Shown here piece after piece: positions 24,153-32,463 of a stretch of DNA of 64,000 nucleotides. The DNA lies in NCBI GenBank assembly GCA_934574045.1, contig CAKTMK010000007.1:1-64000 (forward strand), given 5' to 3'. How positions within the stretch are numbered: the stretch's first letter is position 1; each line of letters starts with the position of its first letter. Both the position numbers and the translations under genes were made by a program. The stretch is from an uncultured Oscillibacter sp. (GTDB taxonomy: Bacteria > Bacillota > Clostridia > Oscillospirales > Oscillospiraceae). A model generated the notes under the pieces. The model saw only the letters and a list, made by a program, of their open reading frames with translations, was not told the origin of the DNA and searched no databases.

Positions 24153-24187
24153 AAAAAAGCGGAGAGGACACGCCCTCTCCGCTTTCC
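24153..24187. terminator. Intrinsic terminator between convergent genes
   Basis: AAAGCGGAGAGG (24156-24167) pairs with CCTCTCCGCTTT (24174-24185). The minus strand has a six-base U-run after the hairpin; the plus strand only TTTCCC. Confidence 0.8.
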
Positions 24188-24198
24188 CATTTCCATTT

Positions 24199-24918
24199 TC
24201 ACGCCCGGCCGGACCACGCGGCGGCGTCCCCGCCCCGCTTTTTTTCATAGAGCGGCGCGCCCCGGCGGTACCCCTGCGGCAGATACGTCACCGAGGAGAT
24301 CCGCTTGCCCGACACGCCGTATTTCGGGTGGTAGCCGAACAGGTTCACATACTCCAGAAGATCGTCCCGCTCCGCCGCCATGGCCCACAGCAGCGCCGTC
24401 ATGGCCCGGGCGTCGTCCACGGCCCGGTGGCTGTTTTCCACCTCGCCGTCCAGTCCGTAGGCCGCGATGGCGTCCTTGAGCTTGTGGGGATAGTCCCGCC
24501 GGTCCTTGTAAACAGTCAGCGCGTCCAGAAATTTCAGTTCCTTCAGGCACGACGCCCGGCCCGTGTCCCGCAGCAGATAATAGAGGAAGTTCAGGTCGAA
24601 CTGGGCGTTATAGGCCACCAGCAGCGTGTCCTCCCGCTCCAGAAGGCGGCAGAAGGACGCGGCGGCCTCCGCCTTTTCGATCCCCTCCGCCGCCAGCGCC
24701 TCCGGCGTGATGCCGGTGAGCTGCGTGATGAAGGGCGGCAGCGTCCGCCCCTTGGAAAGGCGGATCAGCGCGTTGAAGCTGCCGTCCTCTCCGCCCTCGG
24801 AGACGCTCACCGCGCCGATCTCGATGATCTCCTCCCGCTCCGGGTCGATGCCCGTGGTCTCCGTGTCGAACAGGACCAGATGGGCAAACCGGTCCTCCAG
24901 TGCGCTGTGCATCCCCAT
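24199..24918 (-). CDS. DnaQ-like 3'-5' exonuclease (DEDDh)
   Basis: 239-residue exonuclease of the DNA polymerase III epsilon type. The DEDDh motifs are visible: FDTETTGIDP (exo I, 18-27), YNAQFDLNFLYYLL (exo II, near 102-115), and HRAVDDARAM (exo III, near 163-172). Like other small DnaQ proteins of Firmicutes it could be a proofreading subunit, an RNase-T-like enzyme or a repair nuclease. The C-terminal 60 residues (NLFGYHPKYGVSGKRI...) extend beyond the exonuclease fold and end in a disordered tail. The ATG at 24916-24918 lacks a strong ribosome binding site; an ATG two codons later is equally possible. Confidence 0.82.
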   Translation of the reverse strand: MGMHSALEDRFAHLVLFDTETTGIDPEREEIIEIGAVSVSEGGEDGSFNALIRLSKGRTLPPFITQLTGITPEALAAEGIEKAEAAASFCRLLEREDTLLVAYNAQFDLNFLYYLLRDTGRASCLKELKFLDALTVYKDRRDYPHKLKDAIAAYGLDGEVENSHRAVDDARAMTALLWAMAAERDDLLEYVNLFGYHPKYGVSGKRISSVTYLPQGYRRGAPLYEKKRGGDAAAWSGRA

Positions 24919-25127
24919 GCCGTTTCCCGCGCCGCCCGCTTCGGCGGCGTCCTTTCTCTCTTTTTTGAAAACGCAAGTTTTTCGGAAATTCTGCCGATAC
25001 TAGCCGTATCCCATCGTTCCGAGAGCGATTATACCGATTTTCGGCGGAAAACGCAAGGGCGGACGGCCCGATTCCCCCGGCAGTGCCGTCACGTAAAGGT
25101 TTCGTTCAGATTTTACAAGAAAATACC

Positions 25128-25155
25128 TTGACTTTTTCCATATTTGTGTTATTGT
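25128..25155 (+). promoter_or_regulatory. Promoter P1 of the glycolipid operon
   Basis: TTGACT (25128-25133), 16-base spacer, TATTGT (25150-25155). The expected start coincides with the upstream GTACTA dyad at 25162. The rest of the 24919-25127 gap shows nothing I can name. Confidence 0.55.
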
Positions 25156-25161
25156 GTTGAT

Positions 25162-25179
25162 GTACTAGAAAGATGATAC
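25162..25179 (+). repeat. Imperfect GTACTA dyad at P1
   Basis: GTACTA, six bases, then TGATAC: an imperfect copy of the perfect dyad at 25232-25250, located at the predicted start of P1. Confidence 0.4.
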
Positions 25180-25198
25180 AATTTTTTCGTCTTTCCTC

Positions 25199-25227
25199 TT
25201 GACATTTCCCAAAATTCGGTCTATCAT
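25199..25227 (+). promoter_or_regulatory. Promoter P2 of the glycolipid operon
   Basis: TTGACA (25199-25204), 17-base spacer, TATCAT (25222-25227). The strongest promoter in this gap, about 140 bases before the first gene. Confidence 0.75.
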
Positions 25228-25231
25228 AACC

Positions 25232-25250
25232 GTACTAGTACAGATAGTAC
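25232..25250 (+). promoter_or_regulatory. Perfect GTACTA-N7-TAGTAC dyad, operator candidate
   Basis: A 6+6-base inverted repeat over the predicted transcription start of P2; position and symmetry suggest a repressor site. The regulator is not identified. Confidence 0.5.
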
Positions 25251-25376
25251 AGTTTTCCACCGTCTCCGCGGGCAGCCCTGCGCGGACGGGGCGGCGCCCA
25301 GCGCCGCCGGAGCAGGCCCCGCGTCCCGGGCGCATACGCGCCGGGTCCCCGGCCGGAAAGGAAGGTTCCTGATCCT

Positions 25377-26546
25377 ATGAAAGTTTTGATCGCCTCTGAT
25401 TGGTACGCCCCCGTGGTGAACGGCGTGGTGACCTCGGTGCTCAACCTCCAGCGGGAGCTGGAGGCGCAGGGCCACGAGGTCCGGGTGCTCACCCTCTCGT
25501 CCGACCTGCATACCCACGAGGTGGGCAATGTGACCTATATCGGCGCCATGAGCGCCGGACTGATCTATCCCGGCGCGCGGCTGCGCACGGCGCTGGCCAG
25601 CCGTCAGGTGCAGGCGCTGATCCGCTGGAAGCCCGACGTGATCCACACCCAGTGCGAATTTTCCACGTTCCTGCTGGCCCGCAAGATCAGTGAGCACACC
25701 GGTGCCCCCATCGTCCACACCTATCACACGGTCTACGAGGACTACACCCATTACTTCTCCCCCAGCCGCGCGTGGGGACGGCGGATGGTGGCCCTGTTCA
25801 CCCGCCACATCGTCGCCCAGACCGCCTGCGTGATCGCGCCCACGGAAAAGGTCCGCGCCATTCTGGAGAAGTACCGCGTCAGCCGTCCGGTGTACGTGGT
25901 CCCCACCGGCATCGACCTGAGCCGCTTTGCGGCCCCCGCCGACCCGGCCCGCCGTCAGGCGCTGCGCCACCGGCTGGGCATCCCCGCCGGGAGCTTTGTG
26001 CTGACCTATGTGGGCCGTCTCGCCCGGGAGAAAAATGTGGAGGAGCTTCTGGCCTGCCTGGTGGAGCTGGACCGCAGCGACGTGACGCTGGTGCTGGTGG
26101 GAGACGGCCCCTACCGCCCCGTGCTGGAGGAGACCGTCCGGGACCTTGGGCTGACGGACCGGGTGAAGTTCGTGGGGATGGTGAAGCCCGCGGAGGTGGC
26201 GGATTACTACCGCATGGGCGATCTGTTCGTCAGCGCCTCCACCAGCGAGACGCAGGGCCTGACCTATATCGAGGCGCTGGCCTCCGGCCTGCCCGCCCTG
26301 TGCCGGAAGGACGCGTGCCTGACCGGCGTGATCGAAAACGGCGTCAACGGCTGGCAGTTCCGGGACGGCGGCGAGTTCTCCGCCCATCTTCAGGAGTTTC
26401 TGGACGACGGTACGCTGCGCGCGTCCATGGCCGCGGCCGCGGCGGAAAACGCCCGGCGGGACTTCTCCGCGGAGGGCTTCGCCCGCCACGCCGCGCAGGT
26501 GTACGCCGCCGCCATCGAGGGAGAGGGCCTATGCCAGAGCGCGTGA
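25377..26546 (+). CDS. GT4 glycosyltransferase, 1,2-diacylglycerol 3-glucosyltransferase-like
   Basis: 389-residue family-4 glycosyltransferase (GT-B fold). The acceptor-side start is MKVLIASDWYAPVVNGVVTS; the donor side has the EX7E pair in ASTSETQGLTYIEALASGLP near 285-305, GDGPYRPVLEETV and VGRLAREKN. This is the pattern of processive or monoglucosyl-diacylglycerol synthases, which make the first glycolipid from diacylglycerol and UDP-glucose at the membrane. The third gene of the operon resembles the partner enzyme that adds the second sugar. The ATG has only a weak site (GGAAGG 13 bases before); it overlaps the next gene by 16 bases. Confidence 0.82.
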   Translation: MKVLIASDWYAPVVNGVVTSVLNLQRELEAQGHEVRVLTLSSDLHTHEVGNVTYIGAMSAGLIYPGARLRTALASRQVQALIRWKPDVIHTQCEFSTFLLARKISEHTGAPIVHTYHTVYEDYTHYFSPSRAWGRRMVALFTRHIVAQTACVIAPTEKVRAILEKYRVSRPVYVVPTGIDLSRFAAPADPARRQALRHRLGIPAGSFVLTYVGRLAREKNVEELLACLVELDRSDVTLVLVGDGPYRPVLEETVRDLGLTDRVKFVGMVKPAEVADYYRMGDLFVSASTSETQGLTYIEALASGLPALCRKDACLTGVIENGVNGWQFRDGGEFSAHLQEFLDDGTLRASMAAAAAENARRDFSAEGFARHAAQVYAAAIEGEGLCQSA

Positions 26547-27133
26547 AGATCCGCAGGCTGATGAACCTGTGCACCGCGCTGGGCCTGCTGGGCTGCGCGG
26601 CGCTGGTGGCCTACGGCTGGCACGAGCAGCTCTTCACGTCGCAGGAGGCGCTCCAGCGCTGCATCGCCGGCTTCGGCGCGCTGGGCGCGCTGGTGTTCGT
26701 GGCCTTTCAGGCCGTGCAGGTCGTCATCCCCATCCTTCCCGGCGGACTGGGCTGTCTGGGCGGGGTGCTCCTGTTCGGCCCGTGGATGGGCTTTGTGTAC
26801 AACTACGCGGGCATCTGCATCGGCTCCGTGGCCGCGTTCCTGCTGGCCAAGCTGTACGGCAGGCCGCTCCTGTCGGCCATGTTCAAGCCGGAAACCATCG
26901 CAAAGTACGAGGCGTGGACCGCCCGCCGGTTCGACGCGCTGTTCGCCGCCGCCATCTTCTTCCCGGTGGCGCCGGACGACTTCCTGTGCTACCTCGCGGG
27001 GACGACGCCCATGCGCCTGCGGCGCTTCTCGGCCATCATCCTGCTGGGAAAGCCCGCCTCCATCGCACTTTATTCGCTGGGGCTGGAAACGGTGTTCCGC
27101 CACGCGGCGGCGCTGTTCTGTCCCGGAGCGTGA
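26531..27133 (+). CDS. TVP38/TMEM64 (SNARE-associated) family membrane protein
   Basis: 200-residue integral membrane protein with four or five hydrophobic stretches. The VTT/SNARE-associated domain is seen as VVIPILPGGLGCLGGVLLFGPWMGFVYNYAGICIGSVAAFLLAKLYGR (about 65-110) and FPVAPDDFLCYLAGTTPM (about 148-165). Relatives of this DedA-like superfamily act in lipid scrambling or flipping. Located between two glycolipid glycosyltransferases, it may help move the lipid acceptor or product across the bilayer; this is inference from neighbours. The ATG at 26531 lies inside the end of the previous gene, with GAGAGG upstream. Confidence 0.83.
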   Translation: MPERVKIRRLMNLCTALGLLGCAALVAYGWHEQLFTSQEALQRCIAGFGALGALVFVAFQAVQVVIPILPGGLGCLGGVLLFGPWMGFVYNYAGICIGSVAAFLLAKLYGRPLLSAMFKPETIAKYEAWTARRFDALFAAAIFFPVAPDDFLCYLAGTTPMRLRRFSAIILLGKPASIALYSLGLETVFRHAAALFCPGA

Positions 27134-27223
27134 ACTGATCTGACAAACGAAAACCGCAGTACAGGGTGGTCCCTGTTCGGCCCACTCCGATCCACTGCGC
27201 CCTGAAAAGGAGGAAAACGCCCC

Positions 27224-28294
27224 ATGAGCGTTCAAATTTATGCCGGTTCCGCGGCTCTGGTCCGCCGCAGCGGCGTGGGACAGGCCATGCTGCACCAGAA
27301 GCAGATGCTCGCCGCCGCGGGCGTGGCGTCCACGGACCGCCCCTCGCCGGATGCCCGGACCGTCCATATCAATACCGTCCTGCCCGGCGCGCCGCTGGCC
27401 GCCCTGCAGGCCCATCTGGCCGGGAAAAAGGTGGTGTACTACGGCCACTCCACCGAGGAGGACTTCCGCAGCTCGTTCAAGGGTTCCGACCGGCTGGCTC
27501 CGCTGTTCCGGCGGTGGATCCGGTTCTGCTATGAGCGGGGCGACGTGGTCATCACGCCCACGCCCTACTCCAAGCGGCTGCTGGAGGAGGCGGGCGTCCG
27601 CCGCCCCATCTACGCCCTGAGCAACGGCGTGGACACCGACTTTTTCGCCCCCTCCGCCCAGCGCCGCCAGGCGTTCCGGGAGAAATACGGCCTGAGCGAG
27701 ACGGATAAGGCCGTTCTCTCCGTGGGGCATTACATCGCCCGCAAGGGCATCCTTGAATTCGTGGAGCTGGCCCGCCGCCTGCCGGAGGTCCGCTTCTTCT
27801 GGTTCGGTCACACGGATCTGCGGCTGGTCCCCAGACGCGTCCGCGAGGCCATCGCCAGCGCGCCGTCCAACGTGACCTTTCCCGGCTTTGCCGATCAGGC
27901 GGCGCTGCGGGACGCCTACTGCGGGTGCGACGTGTTTGCCTTCATGAGCCACGAGGAGACGGAGGGCATTGTGGTACTGGAGGCGCTGGCCTGCGGCATC
28001 CCCACGGTGGTGCGGGACATCCCCGTGTACCGGGAGTGGCTCACCGACGGTGTCTCCGTCTATAAGGCGAAGGACGACTGGGACTTCCTGCGCAAAGTGG
28101 CCGGACTGCTGGACGGCTCCCTCCCCGCCCTGACCGCCGGAGGACTGCGCACCGCCCGCAGCCGCAGCATCCCCGCCGTGGGCCGGGTGCTGCGCACGAT
28201 CTATGAGCTGGAGGGGCTTCCCTATCAGTCCCCCGCCGAGGAGCGCACCGCGCTGCCCGCCCGGGCGTCCCGGGCGGCGGTCCGGCAGGCGTGA
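27224..28294 (+). CDS. GT4 glycosyltransferase, diglucosyl-diacylglycerol synthase-like
   Basis: 356-residue GT4 enzyme. The start IYAGSAALVRRSGVGQAMLHQKQML and the stretch VVYYGHSTEEDFRSSFKGSD resemble Acholeplasma-type DGlcDAG synthase, which adds a second glucose to monoglucosyl-diacylglycerol. The donor-site EX7E is in SHEETEGIVVLEALACGIP near 243-261; VLSVGHYIARKGI is the usual hinge. AAAGGAGG precedes the ATG by ten bases. With the two genes before it, it would make mono- and diglucosyl-diacylglycerol, membrane lipids and possible lipoteichoic-acid anchors. Confidence 0.82.
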   Translation: MSVQIYAGSAALVRRSGVGQAMLHQKQMLAAAGVASTDRPSPDARTVHINTVLPGAPLAALQAHLAGKKVVYYGHSTEEDFRSSFKGSDRLAPLFRRWIRFCYERGDVVITPTPYSKRLLEEAGVRRPIYALSNGVDTDFFAPSAQRRQAFREKYGLSETDKAVLSVGHYIARKGILEFVELARRLPEVRFFWFGHTDLRLVPRRVREAIASAPSNVTFPGFADQAALRDAYCGCDVFAFMSHEETEGIVVLEALACGIPTVVRDIPVYREWLTDGVSVYKAKDDWDFLRKVAGLLDGSLPALTAGGLRTARSRSIPAVGRVLRTIYELEGLPYQSPAEERTALPARASRAAVRQA

Positions 28295-28369
28295 GCCGGG
28301 AAAGAAACGGTCCCCTCCGGGCATACTAAGCCCGACGGCGGCGCTCCGCCGGAGAAAGGAGGGTGAGCC

Positions 28370-28546
28370 ATGCGCGCTCACGTGGACCCCGGTATCTGCA
28401 TTGGCTGCGGGCTGTGCGTCAGCTCGGTGCCGGAGGTGTTCCGGCTCAACGGGGACGGACTTGCCGAGGCCGTGGCGGACGGCCCGGACGACGCGGTGCA
28501 GAACGCCATCGACGCCTGCCCCGTTTCCGCCATCCGCAAGGCGTGA
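28370..28546 (+). CDS. Small [4Fe-4S] ferredoxin
   Basis: A 58-residue protein with one cluster motif: CIGCGLC at 10-16 and the fourth ligand in DACPVSAI near 50. This is the monocluster ferredoxin pattern (as in Thermotoga or Desulfovibrio), with an acidic middle. It should carry one electron at low potential between anaerobic redox enzymes; partners are not visible in the window. AAAGGAGG lies seven bases before the ATG, and a strong terminator follows the stop immediately, so it is probably expressed as a single gene or with the glycosyltransferase 75 bases upstream. Confidence 0.93.
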   Translation: MRAHVDPGICIGCGLCVSSVPEVFRLNGDGLAEAVADGPDDAVQNAIDACPVSAIRKA

Positions 28547-28551
28547 CCTCT

Positions 28552-28608
28552 GACCGGTCCGCCGGAAGTACGCCAGCTTGGCGCGCCTTCCGGCGGACCG
28601 GTCTTTTT
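28552..28608 (+). terminator. Intrinsic terminator after the ferredoxin gene
   Basis: A 17-base arm starting GACCGGTCCGCCGGAAG (28552-28568) pairs with its complement at 28587-28603, followed by TTTTT. Confidence 0.92.
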
Positions 28609-28650
28609 CGCGGCGGCCCATTTTCGCCGGATTTTTCCCATACGGCCGGA

Positions 28651-28677
28651 AAACAGCGCACCTTTTGCGCTGTTTTT
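28651..28677 (+). terminator. Second terminator-like hairpin before dapF
   Basis: ACAGCGCA (28653-28660), short loop, TGCGCTGT (28666-28673), TTTT. It stands 43 bases after the first terminator. Confidence 0.7.
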
Positions 28678-28711
28678 AGCACATTCTCCAGTGTAATTGT
28701 GGGTTATCTGC

Positions 28712-28720
28712 TGATATAAT
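28712..28720 (+). promoter_or_regulatory. Extended -10 promoter of dapF
   Basis: TGATATAAT (28712-28720): a perfect TATAAT with the extended TGn element. The -35 (TGTAAT at 17 bases) is poor, as is usual for extended -10 promoters. Confidence 0.65.
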
Positions 28721-28753
28721 AGAGCAAATACCACGCAGAAAGGGAGGCCGCGG

Positions 28754-29599
28754 ATGCAATTCTGGAAAATGAACGGCGCGGGCAATGACTTTATCATCCT
28801 GAACAATCTTCAGGAGCATCTCCCGCTGGAGGAGCTGCCCCGGTTGGCGCGGACGCTGTGCGAGCGGCGGCTGTCCATCGGAGCGGACGGACTGATGGTG
28901 GTGGACGCGCCCACTGCGGGCGGGGACTTTAAGATGCGGTTCTTCAACTCCGACGGCTCCGTGGGCGAGATGTGCGGCAACGGCGCGCGGTGCATCTGCC
29001 GGTACGGCTATGAAAACGGCCTGTCCGGCGAGACACAGACCGTGGAGACCACGGCGGGCACCGTCACGGGGCGGCGCATCGACCGACGGCGCTACCGCGT
29101 CCGGCTGAACGACCCCACGGTGCTGGAGCTGGACCACCCGGTGGAGGTGGACGGCGTGCGCTATCCCTGCTCCTACGTGGAGCTGGGCGACCCGGGCCTT
29201 CCCCACGCGGTGATCCCCTACCGGGACCTGCGCCGGGCGGACGAAGACGAGCTGCGCCGTCTGGGCCGGGCCATCCGTTTTCACCCCTCGTTCCCCAAGG
29301 GGGCAAACGTCAACTTTTACGAGCTGACCGGCGAGGACACCGTATTTGAGCGGACGTTCGAGCGGGGCGTGGAGGACTTTACCTACGCCTGCGGCACGGG
29401 GACCGGCTCGGTGGCGGCGGTGCTGACCATGCAGGGGAAGGTGTCCGGCCAAAACGTGCAGGCGGACATGACCGGCGGGCGGCTGAGCGTGGACGTGGAG
29501 CGCAGCGGCTCCCATGTGACGGGGCTGTACCTCACCGGGCCGACCAACCTTGTCTGCAAGGGCGAGATCACCGACGAGGAGCTGCTCGCCGCGGAATGA
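28754..29599 (+). CDS. dapF: Diaminopimelate epimerase
   Basis: Converts LL- to meso-diaminopimelate for lysine and peptidoglycan synthesis. The 281-residue product has the two-lobed fold with both catalytic cysteines: MCGNGARC near residue 75 and YACGTGTGS near 215. The start FWKMNGAGNDFIILNN is the family hallmark. AGGGAGG lies six bases before the ATG. The symporter gene follows after 25 bases and shares the transcript; a functional link between the two is not obvious. Confidence 0.98.
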   Translation: MQFWKMNGAGNDFIILNNLQEHLPLEELPRLARTLCERRLSIGADGLMVVDAPTAGGDFKMRFFNSDGSVGEMCGNGARCICRYGYENGLSGETQTVETTAGTVTGRRIDRRRYRVRLNDPTVLELDHPVEVDGVRYPCSYVELGDPGLPHAVIPYRDLRRADEDELRRLGRAIRFHPSFPKGANVNFYELTGEDTVFERTFERGVEDFTYACGTGTGSVAAVLTMQGKVSGQNVQADMTGGRLSVDVERSGSHVTGLYLTGPTNLVCKGEITDEELLAAE

Positions 29600-29624
29600 C
29601 CGACATATTTTTAGGAGGGCGTTT

Positions 29625-30905
29625 ATGAAAAAGGGAAACTCGTTCTGGAAAAACTACGGCTTTCTTCTCACCATGCTGGGCGGCATCATCGGCGGCTGCA
29701 TCGTCGGCTGGGTCTTTCCGGCGGTGAAGGACGCCTCCGGCGAGGTGGTGTCCAGGGGAGCCACCGTGCTGGAGCCGCTTGGCACCGTGTTCATCAACCT
29801 GATGTTCTGCGTCGTGGTCCCCATGGTGTTCTGCTCCATCTCCTCGGCCATCGCCAATATGAAAAGCGCGCGGCGGGCCGGAAAGATCATGGGCATGACG
29901 GTCCTGACCTTCTGCGCCACCGCCGCCGTCGCGGCTCTCATCATGTACGCCGTGGTCCGGGCCTTCCCCGTGGTGTCCCACAGCTATCAGCTCGTGGAGG
30001 AGGAGATCGGCGGCACGCTGGGCCTGTCCGACATGATCATCAACTTCTTCACCAAGCCTGACTTCAGCGAGCTCTGGAGCCGCAAGGCCATCCTGCCCCT
30101 CATTGTGGCGGCGGTCCTCTTCGGCTTCGGCATCCAGCTTGCCGGCGGACCCGCCACCAAGACGGCCGCGCTGCTGGAGGATATCACCGAGTGCATCATG
30201 AAGACCGTGAAGCTCATCACCTACTACGCGCCCATCGGCTTCTTCGGCTTCTTTGCCTATCTCGTGGCGACCTACGGGCCGGAGCTGATCGGTGATTACA
30301 GCCGCACGCTCATCATCTACTACAGCATGTCCTTCCTCTATATGTTCATCTTCTTCCCGATCTACGCCCGCTTCGGCGGAGGCCGGGGCGCGGCAAAGCT
30401 CATGTTCAGCAAGCTCTTCCGCCCCGCCGCCGTCTCCTTCGGCACCTGCTCCTCCGTCGCCACCATCCCCACCAATCTGGAGGTGGCCGAGGAGACCGGC
30501 ATCAGCAAGGACGTGAGCAACATCGTCGTCCCGCTGGGCGCCACCATGCACATGGACGGCTCCGCCATGTCCGCCATCGTAAAGGTCGCGTTTCTGTTCG
30601 GCATCTTCGGGCAGGACTTCTCCACTGGCCGGGCGATCCTCGCCATCATCGTGGCGGTGTTCTCCTCCGTGGCCATGAGCGGCATCCCCGGCGGCGGCGG
30701 CACCGGCGAGCTGGTGCTGTGCACCATCTTCTTCCCGGACAGTCTCGCCGTGGCGTATCCCTTCGCGCTGGCCATCGGCAATCTGGTGGACCCCCCCGCC
30801 ACCATGGTGAACTCCGCCGGAGACTACGTGGTGTCCTTCATCGTCTCCCGCTTCGTGGACGGCAAGGACTGGCTGCAAAAGGCCATGCACAAGGCGGACG
30901 CCTGA
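29625..30905 (+). CDS. Dicarboxylate/amino acid:cation symporter (DAACS family)
   Basis: 426-residue membrane carrier of the glutamate/aspartate/dicarboxylate symporter (GltP/DctA) family. Eight helices plus two re-entrant loops are expected; the HP1/TM7 region shows SFGTCSSVATIPTNLEVAEE and VPLGATMHMDGSAM, and HP2 has SGIPGGGGTGELVL, with the TM8 cation/substrate segment LVDPPATMVNSAGDYV. Some substrate residues differ from the classical SSSTTLP and NxxGD forms, so the substrate (glutamate, aspartate or another acid) is unsure. AGGAGG lies six bases before the ATG; the longer upstream frame overlaps dapF and is not used. Confidence 0.9.
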   Translation: MKKGNSFWKNYGFLLTMLGGIIGGCIVGWVFPAVKDASGEVVSRGATVLEPLGTVFINLMFCVVVPMVFCSISSAIANMKSARRAGKIMGMTVLTFCATAAVAALIMYAVVRAFPVVSHSYQLVEEEIGGTLGLSDMIINFFTKPDFSELWSRKAILPLIVAAVLFGFGIQLAGGPATKTAALLEDITECIMKTVKLITYYAPIGFFGFFAYLVATYGPELIGDYSRTLIIYYSMSFLYMFIFFPIYARFGGGRGAAKLMFSKLFRPAAVSFGTCSSVATIPTNLEVAEETGISKDVSNIVVPLGATMHMDGSAMSAIVKVAFLFGIFGQDFSTGRAILAIIVAVFSSVAMSGIPGGGGTGELVLCTIFFPDSLAVAYPFALAIGNLVDPPATMVNSAGDYVVSFIVSRFVDGKDWLQKAMHKADA

Positions 30906-30933
30906 TCGGCGCCGCAGACGCTCACGCTGTCGA

Positions 30934-30969
30934 AAAAGCGCCGGACGGCCAATGGCCGTCCGGCGCTTT
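30934..30969. terminator. Terminator hairpin after the symporter
   Basis: GCGCCGGACGGCC (30938-30950), loop AAT, GGCCGTCCGGCGC (30954-30966), TTTCC. The flanking AAAA could serve the other strand. The rest of 30906-31185 holds short GC-rich repeats and no gene I can support. Confidence 0.75.
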
Positions 30970-31185
30970 CCGCGTCCTTGTAGAAAAGCGCTCCATGCGC
31001 AGCGCACACGCGGCGCATCGTGAGCGCCGCTCAGGGATGCTTTCCGCGCGGGGAGGGGCCGCTCCGTGCGCAGCGATAAGCGCCGCTCCCTACGGGCGCT
31101 TTTCCTCCTGCGGCCCCCGGCGAGAAAGCACCGACTCCCCCAGCTCTTTTCTCTCCCGCCGACGCGGAGATCGGGACATGAAAAC

Positions 31186-31222
31186 CGGGGCGCGGCGGTT
31201 CGCCGCGTCCCGGCCTTTTTCA
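31186..31222 (-). terminator. Terminator of the xpaC operon
   Basis: On the minus strand CCGGGACGCGGCG pairs with CGCCGCGCCCCGG and is followed by TTTTC, just after the xpaC stop. Confidence 0.75.
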
Positions 31223-32461
31223 CTCTTCCTCGCCCTGGACGGCGGTGCCGCCGCCGAGGCCGAAGTCCTCCTCCACGCTGGCAGTGTCCCGGTGGAGCAT
31301 CGTCTCCATCACGCGGATGTCGCTGTCCACGTCCATGGCGTCGGACTTGTACAGCTCGTCGAGCTGGTGCTCAAAGCCCGCCACGATGGAGTCCATGGTC
31401 TTTTCGATGCGCTGCTTGGCCTGCCGCAGGTTCTCGCCCTCCACGCCCGCGGCTTCAAACTCCGCGTAGGAGTCCAGCAGCTTCTGGGTGGTGGGCAGGT
31501 AATAGTTCAGGAACTTGTCGATGCGGCTCCGCTTGGCCGGGTCCTCCTCCACCGCCCGGAAGATGCGGGCGGTGATGTCCTCCAGCCGGTCGATCTTGGC
31601 GGAGAGCACCGGGTCGGCGATGGCGTCGTTGGCGCGGCGGATATTGCGCAGGATGCCGGAGCAGCCCTCCTCCGCCTCTTTGGGCGGCTTCTGCTGAGTG
31701 GATTCCTGCTCCCGGCGGAGCTTCTCATCCGCCTCGCTGCTGCGGAAGAAGTAGCCAAGGCCCTGATCCAAATACGCCCGCTCGCCGAAATAGCCCTTGT
31801 CGATCATCTTTTCCAGATCCCGGATCACCTGCCGCTCCGGCCAGCCCAGCTTGCGGCTCAGCTCGGAGACGGGGACCGCCTGCGTCTCGCCCAGCACGGC
31901 GAGATACCGGGCGTACCGGCGCATATTCGCGTCCATCCGCAGACCGCCGCAGAACATCCCCAGTCCGCCCACGGCGATGGCCAGATATTTCAGCAGGTCG
32001 CCGATCCAGTTGGCCACGTAGCCGGAGAACACCATGTCCGCCGGACTGGCCGCGCTGAGCAGGCCAACGGCCATGACGATCAGGCCGATGATCTTCAAGG
32101 CCCGGGCGTTGGACTTCTTCACCGCCGGAGAACGCACCACGCTCTGGGCCGCGGCTCTGGCGCGGCTCTCGGGCGCGCGGTAGGTGGTGGCCCGATGGGC
32201 GCGGTGCTCCGTCCGCTGCGCAGGGCGGTCCGCCGCGGTCTGCATGGCAGTGCTCTGTCCGCCCCCCTGCGTCTGCTGCGGGCCGGGGTCCACCTCAAGC
32301 GGCGGTGGCGCGGACACGTTCTGCCGGTTCTTGGCGTCTTCGCCAAACAGCTTTCGGAACAGCAGGAACAGCGCCACCGGCCAAACGCCGACGGCGAACA
32401 GGATCACGATCAGCGACCACGAGCGCCAATCGCCGTCCTTCCGGTTCTCTCCGGCCATCAT
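31220..32461 (-). CDS. XpaC family protein (5-bromo-4-chloroindolyl phosphate hydrolysis protein)
   Basis: About 413 residues. A hydrophobic helix at 17-37, a proline/glutamine-rich linker to 110, two further membrane helices at about 123-170, then a cytoplasmic helical part. The C-terminal RIDKFLNYYLPTTQKLLDSYAEFE is the XpaC hallmark. XpaC was named from a Bacillus subtilis phenotype; its real function is unknown, and it often neighbours TelA/toxic anion resistance genes (not seen here). Residues 180-225 look like a winged-helix (VSELSRKLGWPERQVIRDLEKMIDKGYF), unusual for a membrane protein. ATG ATG at 32461/32458 follows the DUF896 stop by two bases. Confidence 0.8.
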   Translation of the reverse strand: MMAGENRKDGDWRSWSLIVILFAVGVWPVALFLLFRKLFGEDAKNRQNVSAPPPLEVDPGPQQTQGGGQSTAMQTAADRPAQRTEHRAHRATTYRAPESRARAAAQSVVRSPAVKKSNARALKIIGLIVMAVGLLSAASPADMVFSGYVANWIGDLLKYLAIAVGGLGMFCGGLRMDANMRRYARYLAVLGETQAVPVSELSRKLGWPERQVIRDLEKMIDKGYFGERAYLDQGLGYFFRSSEADEKLRREQESTQQKPPKEAEEGCSGILRNIRRANDAIADPVLSAKIDRLEDITARIFRAVEEDPAKRSRIDKFLNYYLPTTQKLLDSYAEFEAAGVEGENLRQAKQRIEKTMDSIVAGFEHQLDELYKSDAMDVDSDIRVMETMLHRDTASVEEDFGLGGGTAVQGEEE

Positions 32462-32463
32462 CC

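Noticed and set aside
25232..25250. FapR box before the glycolipid operon
   Set aside because: Half-sites share TAGTAC with FapR boxes, but spacing and flanks do not fit and no fapR or plsX is near.
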